Positions 27,002 to 36,840 of a stretch of 64,000 nucleotides of DNA are shown here, in pieces. Every line of letters starts with the position of its first letter. Positions within the stretch are counted from its first letter, which is position 1. Origin of the DNA: Mesorhizobium sp. ES1-4 (GTDB taxonomy: Bacteria; Pseudomonadota; Alphaproteobacteria; Rhizobiales; Rhizobiaceae); contig NZ_JAIUGV010000001.1 of assembly GCF_020164745.1 (NCBI RefSeq), positions 124,001-188,000 of the forward strand, read 5' to 3'. A program made the translations under genes and the position numbers. The notes beneath the pieces are model-generated. The model had not been told where the DNA came from. It was given only the letters and a program-made list of their open reading frames with translations, and ran no database searches.

Positions 27002-28525
27002 ATGAGCAACGAACTTCTTTCTCCCTCCGAGATGACCGAGGCGGACCGGGTGGCGATCGCCGCCGGACCTCTCGATGGTTTCGGCCTGATGCGCAGGGCG
27101 GGCGAAGCTATCGCCGCGGTGGTCCTCAGGCGCTATCCCTCGGCGACGCGTGTGCATGTGCTTTGCGGTCCCGGCAACAACGGCGGCGACGGCTATGTCG
27201 CGGCCCGCATCCTGGTTGGCACTGGCGTCGCCGCGACGATCTGGGCATCGGGCGTGCCGAAGCCGGGAAGCGATGCGGCGTACGCTGCCGGCGAATGTCC
27301 GGTCGAGCCTCGGCCGCTGGCGGATTTCACGGCCGAGGCTGGAGCCGTCATCGTCGATGCACTTTACGGGGCAGGGCTGTCAAAGCCGCTGTCGGGCGAT
27401 GCGGCGAGGGCAGTTGAGATTGCGGCTCGCCTGGCTTTGCCTGTCGTCGCGGTCGATCTGCCGTCGGGCGTCTCAGGCGACAGCGGTGGGGTCCTGGGCC
27501 ACGCCTTCCGCGCCACGATCACGGTCACCTTCGCCCGCAAGAAGCCCGGCCATGTGTTGCAGCCTGGGCGCGAGCTCTGCGGTGAGATCGTGCTCGCCGA
27601 TATCGGCATTACGGATGACGTCGTAGCGCGGATCCGGCCGCGAACCTTCGAGAACACGCCGGCACTTTGGCTGGGCGCGTTCCCGATCCCTGAAGTCGAT
27701 GCCCATAAATACAAACGCGGCCATGTCGGCGTCTTTTCCGGCGGCCCGAGCGCCACCGGCGCGGCACGGCTGTCGGCGCTTGCCGCCGCGAGGACCGGGG
27801 CAGGGGCAGTGACGGTCTTGTCGCCGGCAAACGCCATGCAGGTGAATGCCATGCATCTGACCTCGATCATGCTGGGCAAGGCCGATAACGCGGCCGACAT
27901 CGAGGCCTTCATCGGCGAACGCCGACCCTTGGCTTTTGTGCTGGGGCCTGGTTTCGGCGTCGGCGAAAGGGCGCGGGATTTCGCGCTGGCACTTCTGAGT
28001 ACCCGCAAAGAGCAAGGTGCCGCGATCGACGGGGTCGTCCTGGACGCCGACGGCATCACCTCGTTTCGCGACGCGCCGAGCAACTTGTTCGAAGCCGCTG
28101 CCTCAACAGGCGCGCCGGCTTTGGTGATGACGCCGCATGAGGGCGAGTTCGGCCGCTTGTTTCCCGACATCGCCGACGACAAAACCCTGTCCAAACTGGC
28201 CAGGGCCCGCGCAGCTGCCCGGCGCGCTAACGCAACGATCATCTACAAGGGCGCAGATACGGTGATCGCCGCTCCGGACGGCAGGGCAGCGATCAACAGC
28301 AACGGTGCGCCCTGGCTCGCGACCGCCGGTTCGGGCGACGTGCTGTCCGGCATCGTTGCCGCACTGCTTGCGCAGGACATGCCGCCTTTCGAAGCCGCCT
28401 GCGCGGCGGTCTGGATTCATGCCGAGACCGGCAGCCGGTTCGGGCCGGGACTGATCGCCGAGGATTTGCCGCTGGCGCTGGTGCCGGTGCTGCGCGAACT
28501 TCTCGCCGGCCGAGGCGTGCTCTGA
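27002..28525 (+). CDS. nnr: bifunctional NAD(P)HX epimerase / ADP-dependent NAD(P)HX dehydratase
   Basis: A 507-residue repair enzyme for hydrated NADH and NADPH. The N-terminal YjeF_N (epimerase) domain has GLMRRAGEAIAAVVLRRYPS and VLCGPGNNGGDGYVAARILV. The C-terminal ribokinase-like dehydratase domain starts near residue 230 with YKRGHVGVFSGGPSATGAAR and has FVLGPGFGVG, VMTPHEGEFGRLFPD and APWLATAGSGDVLSGIVAAL. ATG 27002 lies divergent from glnB, an arrangement common in rhizobia. Length and domain order match E. coli Nnr. Confidence 0.94.
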   Translation: MSNELLSPSEMTEADRVAIAAGPLDGFGLMRRAGEAIAAVVLRRYPSATRVHVLCGPGNNGGDGYVAARILVGTGVAATIWASGVPKPGSDAAYAAGECPVEPRPLADFTAEAGAVIVDALYGAGLSKPLSGDAARAVEIAARLALPVVAVDLPSGVSGDSGGVLGHAFRATITVTFARKKPGHVLQPGRELCGEIVLADIGITDDVVARIRPRTFENTPALWLGAFPIPEVDAHKYKRGHVGVFSGGPSATGAARLSALAAARTGAGAVTVLSPANAMQVNAMHLTSIMLGKADNAADIEAFIGERRPLAFVLGPGFGVGERARDFALALLSTRKEQGAAIDGVVLDADGITSFRDAPSNLFEAAASTGAPALVMTPHEGEFGRLFPDIADDKTLSKLARARAAARRANATIIYKGADTVIAAPDGRAAINSNGAPWLATAGSGDVLSGIVAALLAQDMPPFEAACAAVWIHAETGSRFGPGLIAEDLPLALVPVLRELLAGRGVL

Positions 28526-28560
28526 TCAACGCCGCTTGTGGAGCATCGGCGACATTCAGC

Positions 28561-30093
28561 TCACAGCGGGATGTTGTCGTGCTTCTTCCAGGGGTTCTGC
28601 ATGTTCTTGTTACGCAGCATCCTGAGTGCCCGCGCCACGCGGCGGCGGGTCGAATGCGGCATGATCACCTCGTCGACATAGCCGCGCTCGGCGGCGACGA
28701 AAGGCGACAGGAAGCGGTCCTCGTATGCCTTTGTGTGGGCCGCGATCTTGTCGGCGTCGCCAATGTCCTTGCGGTAGATGATCTCGACCGCGCCTCTCGC
28801 GCCCATGACGGCGATCTGCGCCGTCGGCCAGGCATAGTTCATGTCACCGCGCAGATGTTTTGAAGCCATCACGTCATAGGCGCCGCCATAGGCCTTGCGG
28901 GTGATCACGGTGATCTTCGGAACGGTCGCCTCGGCATAGGCAAAGAGAAGCTTGGCGCCATGCTTGATCAGCCCGCCATATTCCTGCGCCGTGCCGGGCA
29001 GAAAACCGGGAACATCGACGAAGGTGACGATGGGAACGGAAAAACAGTCGCAGAAACGCACGAAGCGCGCCGCCTTGCGGCTGGCGTCGGAATCGAGCAC
29101 GCCCGCCAGCACCATTGGCTGGTTGGCGACAAAGCCGACCGTGCGGCCCTCGACCCGCCCGAAACCCGTGACGATGTTTTTCGCGAAATTCTGCTGGATT
29201 TCGAAGAAGTCGCCTTCATCGGCGACTTTCATGATCAGTTCCTTGATGTCGTATGGTTTGTTGGCGTTGTCGGGGATCAGCCGGTCGAGCGACATGTCAT
29301 GGTCGGTGACAGACTGGTAGCATTCGATCTCGGGAATTTCGGCCGTGTTGGAAGCTGGCAGCAGGTCGACTAGCCGGCGCATCTGCAACAGTGCTTCGAC
29401 ATCATTGTCATAGGCGCCGTCGGCGATGGAAGATTTCGTCGTGTGTACGGAAGCGCCGCCGAGACTTTCCGCCGTCACCGTCTCGTTGGTAACGGTCTTC
29501 ACCACGTCAGGCCCGGTGACGAACATGTAGGAGGTGTCGCGCACCATGAAGATGAAATCGGTCATGGCGGGCGAATAGACGTCGCCGCCGGCGCAGGGGC
29601 CCATGATGACGGAGATCTGCGGGATGACACCCGAAGCGAGCACGTTGCGCTGGAAGATCTCGGCGTAACCGCCAAGTGCCGCAACGCCCTCCTGGATACG
29701 CGCGCCGCCGGCGTCGTAGAGGCCGATGATCGGTGCGCGATTGCGTAGCGCCATCTCCTGCACCTTGATGACCTTTTCGGCATGGGCTTCCGACAGCGAA
29801 CCGCCGAACACGGTGAAATCCTTGGCGAAAAGATAGACCGGACGGCCATTGACCGTGCCCCAGCCGGTGACGACGCCATCGCCGGCGACCTTGGTCTTCT
29901 CCATGCCGAAATCGGTCGAGCGGTGCTCGACATACATGTCGAACTCCTCGAACGAGCCTTCATCGAGAAAGACCTCGATGCGTTCGCGCGCGGTGAGCTT
30001 GCCCTTCTTGTGCTGGGCGTCGATGCGGGCCTGGCCGCCACCCATGCGGGCGATGTCGCGCCGCCGCTCGAGTTCCTTCAGCACGTCTTTCAT
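28561..30093 (-). CDS. pccB: propionyl-CoA (acyl-CoA) carboxylase beta subunit
   Basis: A 510-residue carboxyltransferase starting [20 protein letters not shown]. It shows [20 protein letters not shown], the first oxyanion region [40 protein letters not shown] and the C-terminal [20 protein letters not shown] with [15 protein letters not shown]. It works with a biotinylated alpha subunit (pccA, not in the window) to make methylmalonyl-CoA. GGGGA lies 8 bases before ATG 30093. Confidence 0.94.
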   Translation of the reverse strand: MKDVLKELERRRDIARMGGGQARIDAQHKKGKLTARERIEVFLDEGSFEEFDMYVEHRSTDFGMEKTKVAGDGVVTGWGTVNGRPVYLFAKDFTVFGGSLSEAHAEKVIKVQEMALRNRAPIIGLYDAGGARIQEGVAALGGYAEIFQRNVLASGVIPQISVIMGPCAGGDVYSPAMTDFIFMVRDTSYMFVTGPDVVKTVTNETVTAESLGGASVHTTKSSIADGAYDNDVEALLQMRRLVDLLPASNTAEIPEIECYQSVTDHDMSLDRLIPDNANKPYDIKELIMKVADEGDFFEIQQNFAKNIVTGFGRVEGRTVGFVANQPMVLAGVLDSDASRKAARFVRFCDCFSVPIVTFVDVPGFLPGTAQEYGGLIKHGAKLLFAYAEATVPKITVITRKAYGGAYDVMASKHLRGDMNYAWPTAQIAVMGARGAVEIIYRKDIGDADKIAAHTKAYEDRFLSPFVAAERGYVDEVIMPHSTRRRVARALRMLRNKNMQNPWKKHDNIPL

Positions 30094-30501
30094 CGCTTGG
30101 TCCCCAGAAACGGAAGCTGCGTTTGTGGTAATGATGCCCGCCGGGGAGCGCAAGCTTCGGCTTGTGGTCCGTTTTGTTGCGCTGCAGCATAGTGCCCCTT
30201 GCATTCCGGGACGAACTCAGCCATATGCAGCCCATAGGCGCTTGGGCCGGGAACGAATCCGGCCTTCTCGACGAATGAGACTGGTTGCGTCTGTTTTCCC
30301 TCTTTCCGGTAAATCGGCTGAAAGTCGGTCGGCAAGGTGGCGAAAAAGCCCCGTGGCATGATGCCTGCGGGCACGACAGCGCAGCCGCGCGGACAATCCT
30401 CTGTCCGCCGCCTTGTCGTTCCATGACAGTTTATCCGACGGCAGGTTGCGCCCTGCCGCCATTGATGTTTGCGGCCAGAGGCCGCGTGAAAGAAGATTAT
30501 T
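30094..30501. promoter_or_regulatory. divergent spacer between pccB and the DEAD helicase; tandem leader hairpins
   Basis: About 400 bases with no gene I can support. Its right end, just upstream of the helicase start, holds two hairpins: CGGCAGG-TTGCGC-CCTGCCG (30439-30458) and GCGGCC-AGA-GGCCGC (30471-30485). They precede GAAAGAAG and the TTG start, so they probably lie in the 5' leader of the helicase mRNA. Temperature- or self-dependent control is inference. Confidence 0.4.
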
Positions 30502-31926
30502 TTGACCAACGAAAACACTTTGCCCGGCAATGACATTGCGGAACTTTCGGGTTTCGCCGCGCTGGGAATTACGGGTGCGCTGCTCAAGGCCACCCACAAC
30601 GCCGGCTTCACCGAACCGAAGCCGATCCAGATGCAGGCGATCCCGCCGCAGCTGGAAGGCCGTGATATTTTCGGCATCGCGCAGACCGGCTCCGGCAAGA
30701 CCGCGGCCTTCGCGCTGCCGATCCTGTCGAAGATCATCGCGCTGGGCACCAAGCGGCGCGCCAAGACGACCCGCGCGCTCATTCTGGCGCCGACCCGCGA
30801 ACTCGCCGTGCAGATCGAGGACACCATCAAGATCCTCGCCAAGGGCGCGCATGTCTCGACGGCGCTCGTGCTGGGCGGCGTATCGCGCTTCAGCCAGGTG
30901 AAGAAGGTTGCTCCCGGGGTCGACATCCTGATTGCCACGCCCGGTCGGCTGACCGATCTGGTGCGTGAGGGCGACCTCATCCTTTCCGACACCAAATGGC
31001 TGGTGCTGGACGAGGGCGACCGCATGCTCGACATGGGCTTCATCAACGACGTCAAGCGCATCGCCAAGGCGACCGCGCCCGATCGTCAGACGGCGCTGTT
31101 CTCGGCCACCATGCCGGACGAGATCGCGGAACTCGCCAAAGGCCTGTTGAAGAACCCGGTCCGTGTCGAGGTCTCGCCGCAGAGCACCGCGGCCGCCGAA
31201 ATCGTCCAGGGCGTCGTGTTTGCCCGCACCAAGCAGAAGCGCCAGGTGCTGTCGACGATGCTCGCCGACGAAGCAATGAAGTCCGTCATCATCTTTTCGC
31301 GCACCAAGCATGGTGCGGACCGGGTGACCAAGGACCTTGATCGCGACGGCTTCAAGGCCGCCGTGATTCACGGCAACAAGTCGCAGAATGCCCGTCAGAA
31401 GGCGCTCAACGATTTCCGTGATGGATCGGTGCGCATCCTGGTCGCGACCGACATCGCCGCGCGTGGCATCGACGTGCCCGGCATCAGCCATGTCGTGAAT
31501 TTCGATCTGCCTGACGAGGCGGAAAGCTACGTCCACCGCATCGGCCGCACCGGCCGCAACGGCAAGGACGGCATCGCGATCACGCTTTGCGACCCTTCGG
31601 AGAACAGCAAGCTGCGTCAGGTCGAGCGCATCATCCGCACCAAGTTGCCAATCATTGCCGATCATCTCGGCAGCCCCGATCCGGCACGCAATCCGGCTGA
31701 AAAGAACGAGCGCTTCGAACCCGCCAACGATCGCAGCGACCGTAATGGCCGTCGCGACGGCCGGCGGCCGGGCGGCGAAAAGAAGCCGAACAACGGTTTC
31801 GGCAAGAAACGTTTCGGCGACAAGCCGGCCTTCGCCGGAGAGCGCAAGCCCGAAGGCACAAAATCCTTCAAGGGCAACAACAAGCGTCGCTTCGGCGGCA
31901 GGCGTCCGGCAGCGCGGGCTGCTTGA
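30502..31926 (+). CDS. DEAD-box RNA helicase (RhlE-like) with a DEGD motif
   Basis: A 474-residue helicase: Q-motif region (GFTEPKPIQMQAIPPQLEGR), motif I QTGSGKTAAF, Ia LAPTRELAVQ, motif II as VLDEGDRMLDMGF at residues 170-173, motif III SAT, and motif VI HRIGRTGRNG. The basic Gly/Arg/Asn-rich tail from about residue 395 should bind RNA. Motif II reads Asp-Glu-Gly-Asp instead of DEAD; the coding bases at 31015-31017 are GGC, not GCC. The start is TTG 30502 after GAAAGAAG, with no better choice. A terminator follows. Confidence 0.92.
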   Translation: MTNENTLPGNDIAELSGFAALGITGALLKATHNAGFTEPKPIQMQAIPPQLEGRDIFGIAQTGSGKTAAFALPILSKIIALGTKRRAKTTRALILAPTRELAVQIEDTIKILAKGAHVSTALVLGGVSRFSQVKKVAPGVDILIATPGRLTDLVREGDLILSDTKWLVLDEGDRMLDMGFINDVKRIAKATAPDRQTALFSATMPDEIAELAKGLLKNPVRVEVSPQSTAAAEIVQGVVFARTKQKRQVLSTMLADEAMKSVIIFSRTKHGADRVTKDLDRDGFKAAVIHGNKSQNARQKALNDFRDGSVRILVATDIAARGIDVPGISHVVNFDLPDEAESYVHRIGRTGRNGKDGIAITLCDPSENSKLRQVERIIRTKLPIIADHLGSPDPARNPAEKNERFEPANDRSDRNGRRDGRRPGGEKKPNNGFGKKRFGDKPAFAGERKPEGTKSFKGNNKRRFGGRRPAARAA

Positions 31927-31988
31927 TACGCCTCATGACAGCCGGCCAATTCCTGGCGGTTGGCTGGTTGACTGATTAGCAAGGGAAG

Positions 31989-32021
31989 GGGCGGCCGAGG
32001 CAATGCGTCGGCCGCTCTTTT
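31989..32021 (+). terminator. terminator after the DEAD helicase
   Basis: GCGGCCGA (31991-31998), a 9-nt loop, TCGGCCGC (32008-32015), then TCTTTTC. It is 65 bases after the helicase stop and in front of the convergent hydrolase gene, so it may serve both directions weakly. Confidence 0.7.
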
Positions 32022-32033
32022 CGTCTTCGAACC

Positions 32034-33008
32034 CTACTTCACTACCGCCTCGGCCCAGACGGCAATCCGTTGCGCAAGGAAAGCCGTGGTGGATGGCGAC
32101 AGCGCGTCGCCGGCAATGACATGATTGTCGGGATCGCCAGTGCTTTCGATGGGGACCAGCTCATGCGCGGCACCCCAGCGCGCGGCGATCTCTCGCGTGC
32201 GGTCCGGCCGCACCACTTTGTCCAAATCGGAGAAAACGAACAAAGCCGGGATGGTCGCCTTCTCCACGGGCGCGCCATAGGCGAGTTCGGTCAGCGCCTG
32301 CATCGGCATCGTGGCGGCGATCGGATATCTGGTGGTCCAGAATTTCTCATGCAGCGCGTTGCGCGGCACGAAGCTGCGTTCCTTACCAGCGACGAGTTCG
32401 GCGATCTGTTTGCCCCATGGCATGGTGAGGATCTCGGCTCCGGATGCCTGCACGCCGAAATTGGGCGAAATGAACGCAATGGCCGCGACATCGTCCGAAG
32501 CGCCGGGCTGCGTCGCCGCCCAGGCCGCCAGCGAGCCGCCGGTCGACGTGGAGATGACGACAACCTTGTCACCGATTGCCCGGCCGATGGCGAGCGCTTC
32601 CTCATAGTCGTTGATCCAGGCATTGACGCTGCCTTGCGTCATCGCCGCGCCGTCCTGCCCGTGACCGGTGAGGCGGGTGTAGAACAGGTTGGCGTCGAGC
32701 CGGTCGGCGACGTCGTCGGGCAACGGCCGGAGCTCGCCCTTGGAAGCGGAAAAGCCGTGGATGTACACGATCGACAGCGGCGTCTTGGCATGCACCATCG
32801 GGTTGGCCCAGACGATCTCTTTCTCCAGCCCGTCGCGGATACCGGGCACGGCGGCTTCCGCCTTCGCCACATAGGCCTGTGGATCGTTACCGGCAGCTGA
32901 GGGATCGAAACGGATGGTGGTGTCGACGGGAACGCGTGGACCCAATACGAAGACCAGTGCAAGGATGGCGGTCAGGCCCAGCACAGCAAGCACGATCCGT
33001 CGCCCCAT
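32034..33008 (-). CDS. membrane-anchored alpha/beta hydrolase
   Basis: About 324 residues from ATG 33008 (GTG 33020 is possible; GGAG favours the ATG). An N-terminal hydrophobic segment (IVLAVLGLTAILALVFVLGP) suggests export or anchoring. The fold shows IVYIHGFSASKGELRPLPDD, the nucleophile elbow as VVISTSTGGSLAAW (Ser where the first Gly is usual), an acid in FSDLDKVVRPD and a late His in DPDNHVIAGD. A carboxylesterase or lipase-like role is likely; the substrate is unknown. Confidence 0.82.
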   Translation of the reverse strand: MGRRIVLAVLGLTAILALVFVLGPRVPVDTTIRFDPSAAGNDPQAYVAKAEAAVPGIRDGLEKEIVWANPMVHAKTPLSIVYIHGFSASKGELRPLPDDVADRLDANLFYTRLTGHGQDGAAMTQGSVNAWINDYEEALAIGRAIGDKVVVISTSTGGSLAAWAATQPGASDDVAAIAFISPNFGVQASGAEILTMPWGKQIAELVAGKERSFVPRNALHEKFWTTRYPIAATMPMQALTELAYGAPVEKATIPALFVFSDLDKVVRPDRTREIAARWGAAHELVPIESTGDPDNHVIAGDALSPSTTAFLAQRIAVWAEAVVK

Positions 33009-33100
33009 CGCACACTCCACGCAACAACATTCAAACTACGGCGGTGGTCTTCAACAGGCAACGCCGTTCAGGTAAGCCATGCCCCCAATGCTGTGGGCAT

Positions 33101-33922
33101 CTATTCGTTGGGCGGTTTGCGCTCGTAATGCAGCGGCCGTGCCTTCCAGCTGGTCGTGAGGCTGATCACCCATCGGCACAACGGCCTCGGCAGCATACCG
33201 AGAAATTTCAGAGGCCAGCTCGTCCGGTACGGGAAGGTCACTTCGAAGCCGCCGGACTTGATGCCCCGCACCATGCGGCGTGTCGCGCGGCCGACGGGCA
33301 TCAGGCCTGGCATCGGCAGCATGTTCTTCTCGGTCAATGGCGTGTCGACAAAACCGGGATTTATCACCTGGACGCGGATGTTCATCTTGTCGAAGTCGTA
33401 CTTCAGGGACTCGGCCAGGATGTTGATCGCCGCCTTGGTGCCGCCATAGGCGGCCGTGGTCGGCCAGCCGAAATAGGCGGTGACCGAGCCGACCAGGACG
33501 ACATGGCCACGCGCGCGCACCCGCATATGCTCGACGACAGGCACCAGCCCGTTGATGATGCCGAAATAATTGACCTCGAAGGAACGGCGAAAATCGCTGA
33601 CGACGAGAGCCTCCCCAGGTGTGGAAATGTAGTTTCCCGCATTGAAAACGGCGAGCACGATCGGCCCGAGGTCCTTTTCGATCGCGGCGACCGTTCTTGC
33701 CATGCGCGGCTCGTCGCTGACGTCGCAGGGAAAGGACACAACCTTGCCCGGCATCTGCGCTGTCTCGACGATGAGCGTATCGATCGGCTCGTCGTCCAGC
33801 GCCGTCACCGCCACCGCATAGCCTTGTGACGCCAGATCCCTGGCCAGCGAGCGGCCAATGCCGCTGCTGCCGCCCGTGACCCAGGCGACGCCATGTTTCG
33901 GATCGGCCCGATAGAGTGTCAT
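33101..33922 (-). CDS. short-chain dehydrogenase/reductase (SDR)
   Basis: A 273-residue oxidoreductase from ATG 33922, behind AGGGCGCAGC. It has the Rossmann motif WVTGGSSGIGRSLARDLASQ (TGxxxGIG), FNAGNYIS, catalytic Ser in LVGSVTAYFGW, and Tyr-x-x-x-Lys as AAYGGTKAAINIL. It is a classical NAD(P)-dependent SDR with an unusually basic, Trp-containing C-terminus (PLCRWVISLTTSWKARPLHY). It lies upstream of the hydrolase gene on the same strand, 92 bases apart; a shared pathway is possible. The substrate is unknown. Confidence 0.88.
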   Translation of the reverse strand: MTLYRADPKHGVAWVTGGSSGIGRSLARDLASQGYAVAVTALDDEPIDTLIVETAQMPGKVVSFPCDVSDEPRMARTVAAIEKDLGPIVLAVFNAGNYISTPGEALVVSDFRRSFEVNYFGIINGLVPVVEHMRVRARGHVVLVGSVTAYFGWPTTAAYGGTKAAINILAESLKYDFDKMNIRVQVINPGFVDTPLTEKNMLPMPGLMPVGRATRRMVRGIKSGGFEVTFPYRTSWPLKFLGMLPRPLCRWVISLTTSWKARPLHYERKPPNE

Positions 33923-34148
33923 GCTGCGCCCTGCCGAGTTGTTGGTGCCTTGCTCTAGCGGTGGCGAAATCGAATGAAAAGAGTGCTTTTCCACCATAGG
34001 TGAAAATGAACCTGTGGGATGTCGAGCCCGCTCCCCCGCGAAGTCACCGCACGCGGTGCCGGAAATGCGACTGGACCAGACGAATTCTTGCCTTGAAACC
34101 GAAGCGTTGGGTTTCTAGGGTTTCGGCGACGTACACAAGGAATCCTGA

Positions 34149-35183
34149 ATGCCCCGTTCTGTGATCGACGCGATCGGCAACACGCCTCTGATCCGCCTCA
34201 ACAAAGCTTCCGAACAGACCGGCTGCGAGATCCTGGGCAAGGCCGAATTCATGAATCCGGGACAGTCGGTCAAGGATCGCGCTGGCCTGTTCATCATCCG
34301 CGACGCCGAACAGCGCGGCCTTTTGCAGCCTGGCGGTGTCATCGTCGAGGGGACGGCCGGCAACACCGGCATCGGGTTAACGCTCGTCGCCAAGGCGCTG
34401 GGATACCGTACCGTCATCGTCATCCCGGATACGCAGAGCCAGGAAAAGAAGGACACGATAAGGCTGCTCGGCGCTGAGCTGATCGAAGTGCCGGCGGTGC
34501 CTTACAAGAATCCCAACAACTACGTGAAACTATCGGGACGGCTGGCCGAGCAGATGGCCAGGAGCGAGCCGAACGGTACCATCTGGGCCAACCAGTTCGA
34601 CAATGTCGCCAATCGCGATGGCCATATCCGCACCACGGCCGAGGAAATCTGGACCCAGACCGGCGGCAGGGTCGACGGTTTCGTCTCGGCGGTGGGTTCG
34701 GGTGGAACGCTGGCCGGCGTCGGGCTCGGATTGAAGGCCAAGAGCAAGAACGTCAAGATTGCGCTTGCCGACCCGCTCGGCGCCGCGCTCTACAGTTTCT
34801 ACACCAGCGGTGAGTTGAAGTCCGAAGGCAGTTCGATCACCGAAGGCATCGGGCAGGGGCGCATCACCGCCAATCTTGAAGGCTTCATGCCTGACTTCTC
34901 CTACCAGATCAAGGATGAGGACGCGCTGCCGATCGTCTTCGATCTGATCCAGGAAGAAGGCCTGTGCGTCGGCGGCTCGACCGGCATCAACATTGCCGGC
35001 GCGATCCGGCTGGCCAGGGAACTGGGCCCCGGCCACACCATCGTGACGATCCTTTGCGACTACGGTACGCGCTACCAATCGAAATTGTTCAACCCGGAAT
35101 TCCTGCGCGGGAAGAATCTGCCGGTGCCGGGTTGGATGGAACTGCAGAGCAGGATTCCCGTGCCTTTCGAAAAGGTTGCGTGA
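34149..35183 (+). CDS. cysK: cysteine synthase A
   Basis: A 344-residue PLP enzyme joining O-acetylserine and sulfide. The PLP Lys is in MNPGQSVKDRAGLFII; the substrate loop is EGTAGNTGIGL (TAGNTG instead of TSGNTG, seen in this longer subgroup); the phosphate cup is AVGSGGTLAGVG; GLCVGGSTGIN lies near the C-terminus. Length exceeds E. coli CysK by about 20 residues. The stop codon overlaps the start of the alanyl-tRNA editing gene, so they are translationally coupled. Confidence 0.9.
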   Translation: MPRSVIDAIGNTPLIRLNKASEQTGCEILGKAEFMNPGQSVKDRAGLFIIRDAEQRGLLQPGGVIVEGTAGNTGIGLTLVAKALGYRTVIVIPDTQSQEKKDTIRLLGAELIEVPAVPYKNPNNYVKLSGRLAEQMARSEPNGTIWANQFDNVANRDGHIRTTAEEIWTQTGGRVDGFVSAVGSGGTLAGVGLGLKAKSKNVKIALADPLGAALYSFYTSGELKSEGSSITEGIGQGRITANLEGFMPDFSYQIKDEDALPIVFDLIQEEGLCVGGSTGINIAGAIRLARELGPGHTIVTILCDYGTRYQSKLFNPEFLRGKNLPVPGWMELQSRIPVPFEKVA

Positions 35184-35926
35184 TGGCGCACAAGACACAA
35201 GCGCTGTTTCGTGATGACGCCTATCTCAGCACGGCGGACGCTACGGTCGTCGATATCAACGACCGCGGCGGCATCATTCTCGACCGAACCATCTTCTATG
35301 CCACCTCGGGCGGCCAGCCGGGAGACACCGGCTACGTCGAACGCGTCGACGGCAGCCCCATCGCCATTGCTGCCACCATTACGGGTGAGACCAAGGACGA
35401 GATCATCCATGTACCGGCGCCGGAGCAGACTGCCCTGGCTATCGGCGAGAAGGTGAAACTCGCCATCGACTGGGAACGCCGGCACCTGGTGATGCGCATG
35501 CACGCGGCCTGCCATCTGCTTACAGTCATTTGCCCATTTCCGATCACGGGTGCGGCGGTCTCCGAGGACGACAGCCGTGTCGATTTCGACATTCCGGACG
35601 CCAGCTTCACCAAGGAAGACGTGACGGCCGGCATGATGGAACTGGTGCGGGCCGATCATCCGATTTTCACGCGGCTGATCAGCGACGAGGAGTTAGCCGC
35701 GAATCCCGGCCTGGTGAAATCCAAGAATGTCCGGCCACCTGTTGGCACGGGCAGGATCCGGCTGGTCTGCATCGGCGAGAACGCCTCGGTCGACAGCCAG
35801 CCCTGCGGCGGCACGCATGTGAAGAGCACCGGGGAAATCGGCGAAATCCACATCGGCAAAATCGAAAAGAAGGGCCGGGAGAACAGGCGCTTCCGCATCC
35901 GCTTCGGCCCGATGCCGGTCGGCTGA
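35183..35926 (+). CDS. alanyl-tRNA editing protein (AlaX type)
   Basis: A 247-residue protein resembling the AlaRS editing domain: ATSGGQPGDTGYVERVDGSP, the metal motif HAACH in MRMHAACHLLTVICPF, and the C-terminal SQPCGGTHVKSTGEIGEIHI with Cys and His zinc ligands. AlaX proteins hydrolyse Ser- or Gly-tRNA(Ala) in trans. ATG 35183 overlaps the cysK stop (TGATG). It stands with serine/cysteine metabolism, so clearing Ser-mischarged tRNA fits its position. Confidence 0.9.
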   Translation: MAHKTQALFRDDAYLSTADATVVDINDRGGIILDRTIFYATSGGQPGDTGYVERVDGSPIAIAATITGETKDEIIHVPAPEQTALAIGEKVKLAIDWERRHLVMRMHAACHLLTVICPFPITGAAVSEDDSRVDFDIPDASFTKEDVTAGMMELVRADHPIFTRLISDEELAANPGLVKSKNVRPPVGTGRIRLVCIGENASVDSQPCGGTHVKSTGEIGEIHIGKIEKKGRENRRFRIRFGPMPVG

Positions 35927-35969
35927 GAACAGCGATCTGTTGCTTCCTAGGCGATCGCGAGACACATAT

Positions 35970-36824
35970 TCAAGCACGATGAAGGAAACTGGAAGGTGGC
36001 CGCTCCACCCATGCTTCGATTTGTTCGGTGACGAACTTGGCTGCTTGATGATGGATGAAATGACCGGCGCCGGGCAGTGACACCAGCGCGCTCACATTGT
36101 CGATTTCGCGAAACGTACCATCGAAGGCGCTGGCTGGAATATAGGGGTCAGCTGTACCAAACAGCACCAAGGTCGGAGCACGGACCGGTGGCAACGCTCC
36201 CAGATCCGGCACCCTGCCAAGCGGTATGTTGGCCCTGTAATAGCCCAGCATCGCCTCTGGATCGGAGCGTCTGAGCGAGTCTACGAGCGCCTCCCTGTCT
36301 TGCGGATCGGCGACCCAGGCGGCGAGTTCGTCGATATCCAGCATCTGGGCCGCGCCAGGCACCTGAAAGCGGCGAACATATCCGGTGATCTCGGCATTGG
36401 CAGGATCGGCAATCGCGCGCAGATGATTGCGCGGGTGCGGCGTCGACAACAGGATGAGATGGCGCACGACCTGTGGCACGCGCATAGCCAGCCACCACGC
36501 GATGATGCCGCCCCAGTCATGGCCGACAATCGCGGCTCGGGTCAGCTTTTCCGCTGCGAGAACGGCCAGCACGTCCTCCACCAGGTTCGCCAGCACATAA
36601 TTGCCATAGCCCTGCGGTGCGTCGCTTCGCCCGAAGCCTCGCAAATCCGGCGCCAGCACGCGGTAGCGTGCTGAGAGCGCCTCCATCTGGCGGCGCCAAC
36701 CCATGCCATGATCGGGAAAGCCATGCAGAAAAACGATCGGCGGGCCAGAGCCCGCCGCCGTATAATGCAATTTGACGTTGCCGTTGACTGCGATCCTGGA
36801 CTCAAAATCTGCAGTCGAGGTCAC
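35970..36824 (-). CDS. alpha/beta hydrolase, epoxide-hydrolase-like
   Basis: About 284 residues from GTG 36824, which lies 16 bases after the stop of the upstream barrel gene; longer readings overlap that gene. It has VFLHGFPDHGMGWRRQMEAL (HGFP, oxyanion), DLRGFGRSDAP, nucleophile Asp in AIVGHDWGGIIAWWLA, GTADPYIPASAF and the catalytic His in LPGAGHFIHHQAAKFV. The GHDWGG elbow and WRRQ opening match epoxide hydrolases or haloacetate dehalogenases. It may be co-transcribed with the outer-membrane gene. Confidence 0.83.
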   Translation of the reverse strand: MTSTADFESRIAVNGNVKLHYTAAGSGPPIVFLHGFPDHGMGWRRQMEALSARYRVLAPDLRGFGRSDAPQGYGNYVLANLVEDVLAVLAAEKLTRAAIVGHDWGGIIAWWLAMRVPQVVRHLILLSTPHPRNHLRAIADPANAEITGYVRRFQVPGAAQMLDIDELAAWVADPQDREALVDSLRRSDPEAMLGYYRANIPLGRVPDLGALPPVRAPTLVLFGTADPYIPASAFDGTFREIDNVSALVSLPGAGHFIHHQAAKFVTEQIEAWVERPPSSFLHRA

Positions 36825-36840
36825 CTGTCGCAGGCCGTCA

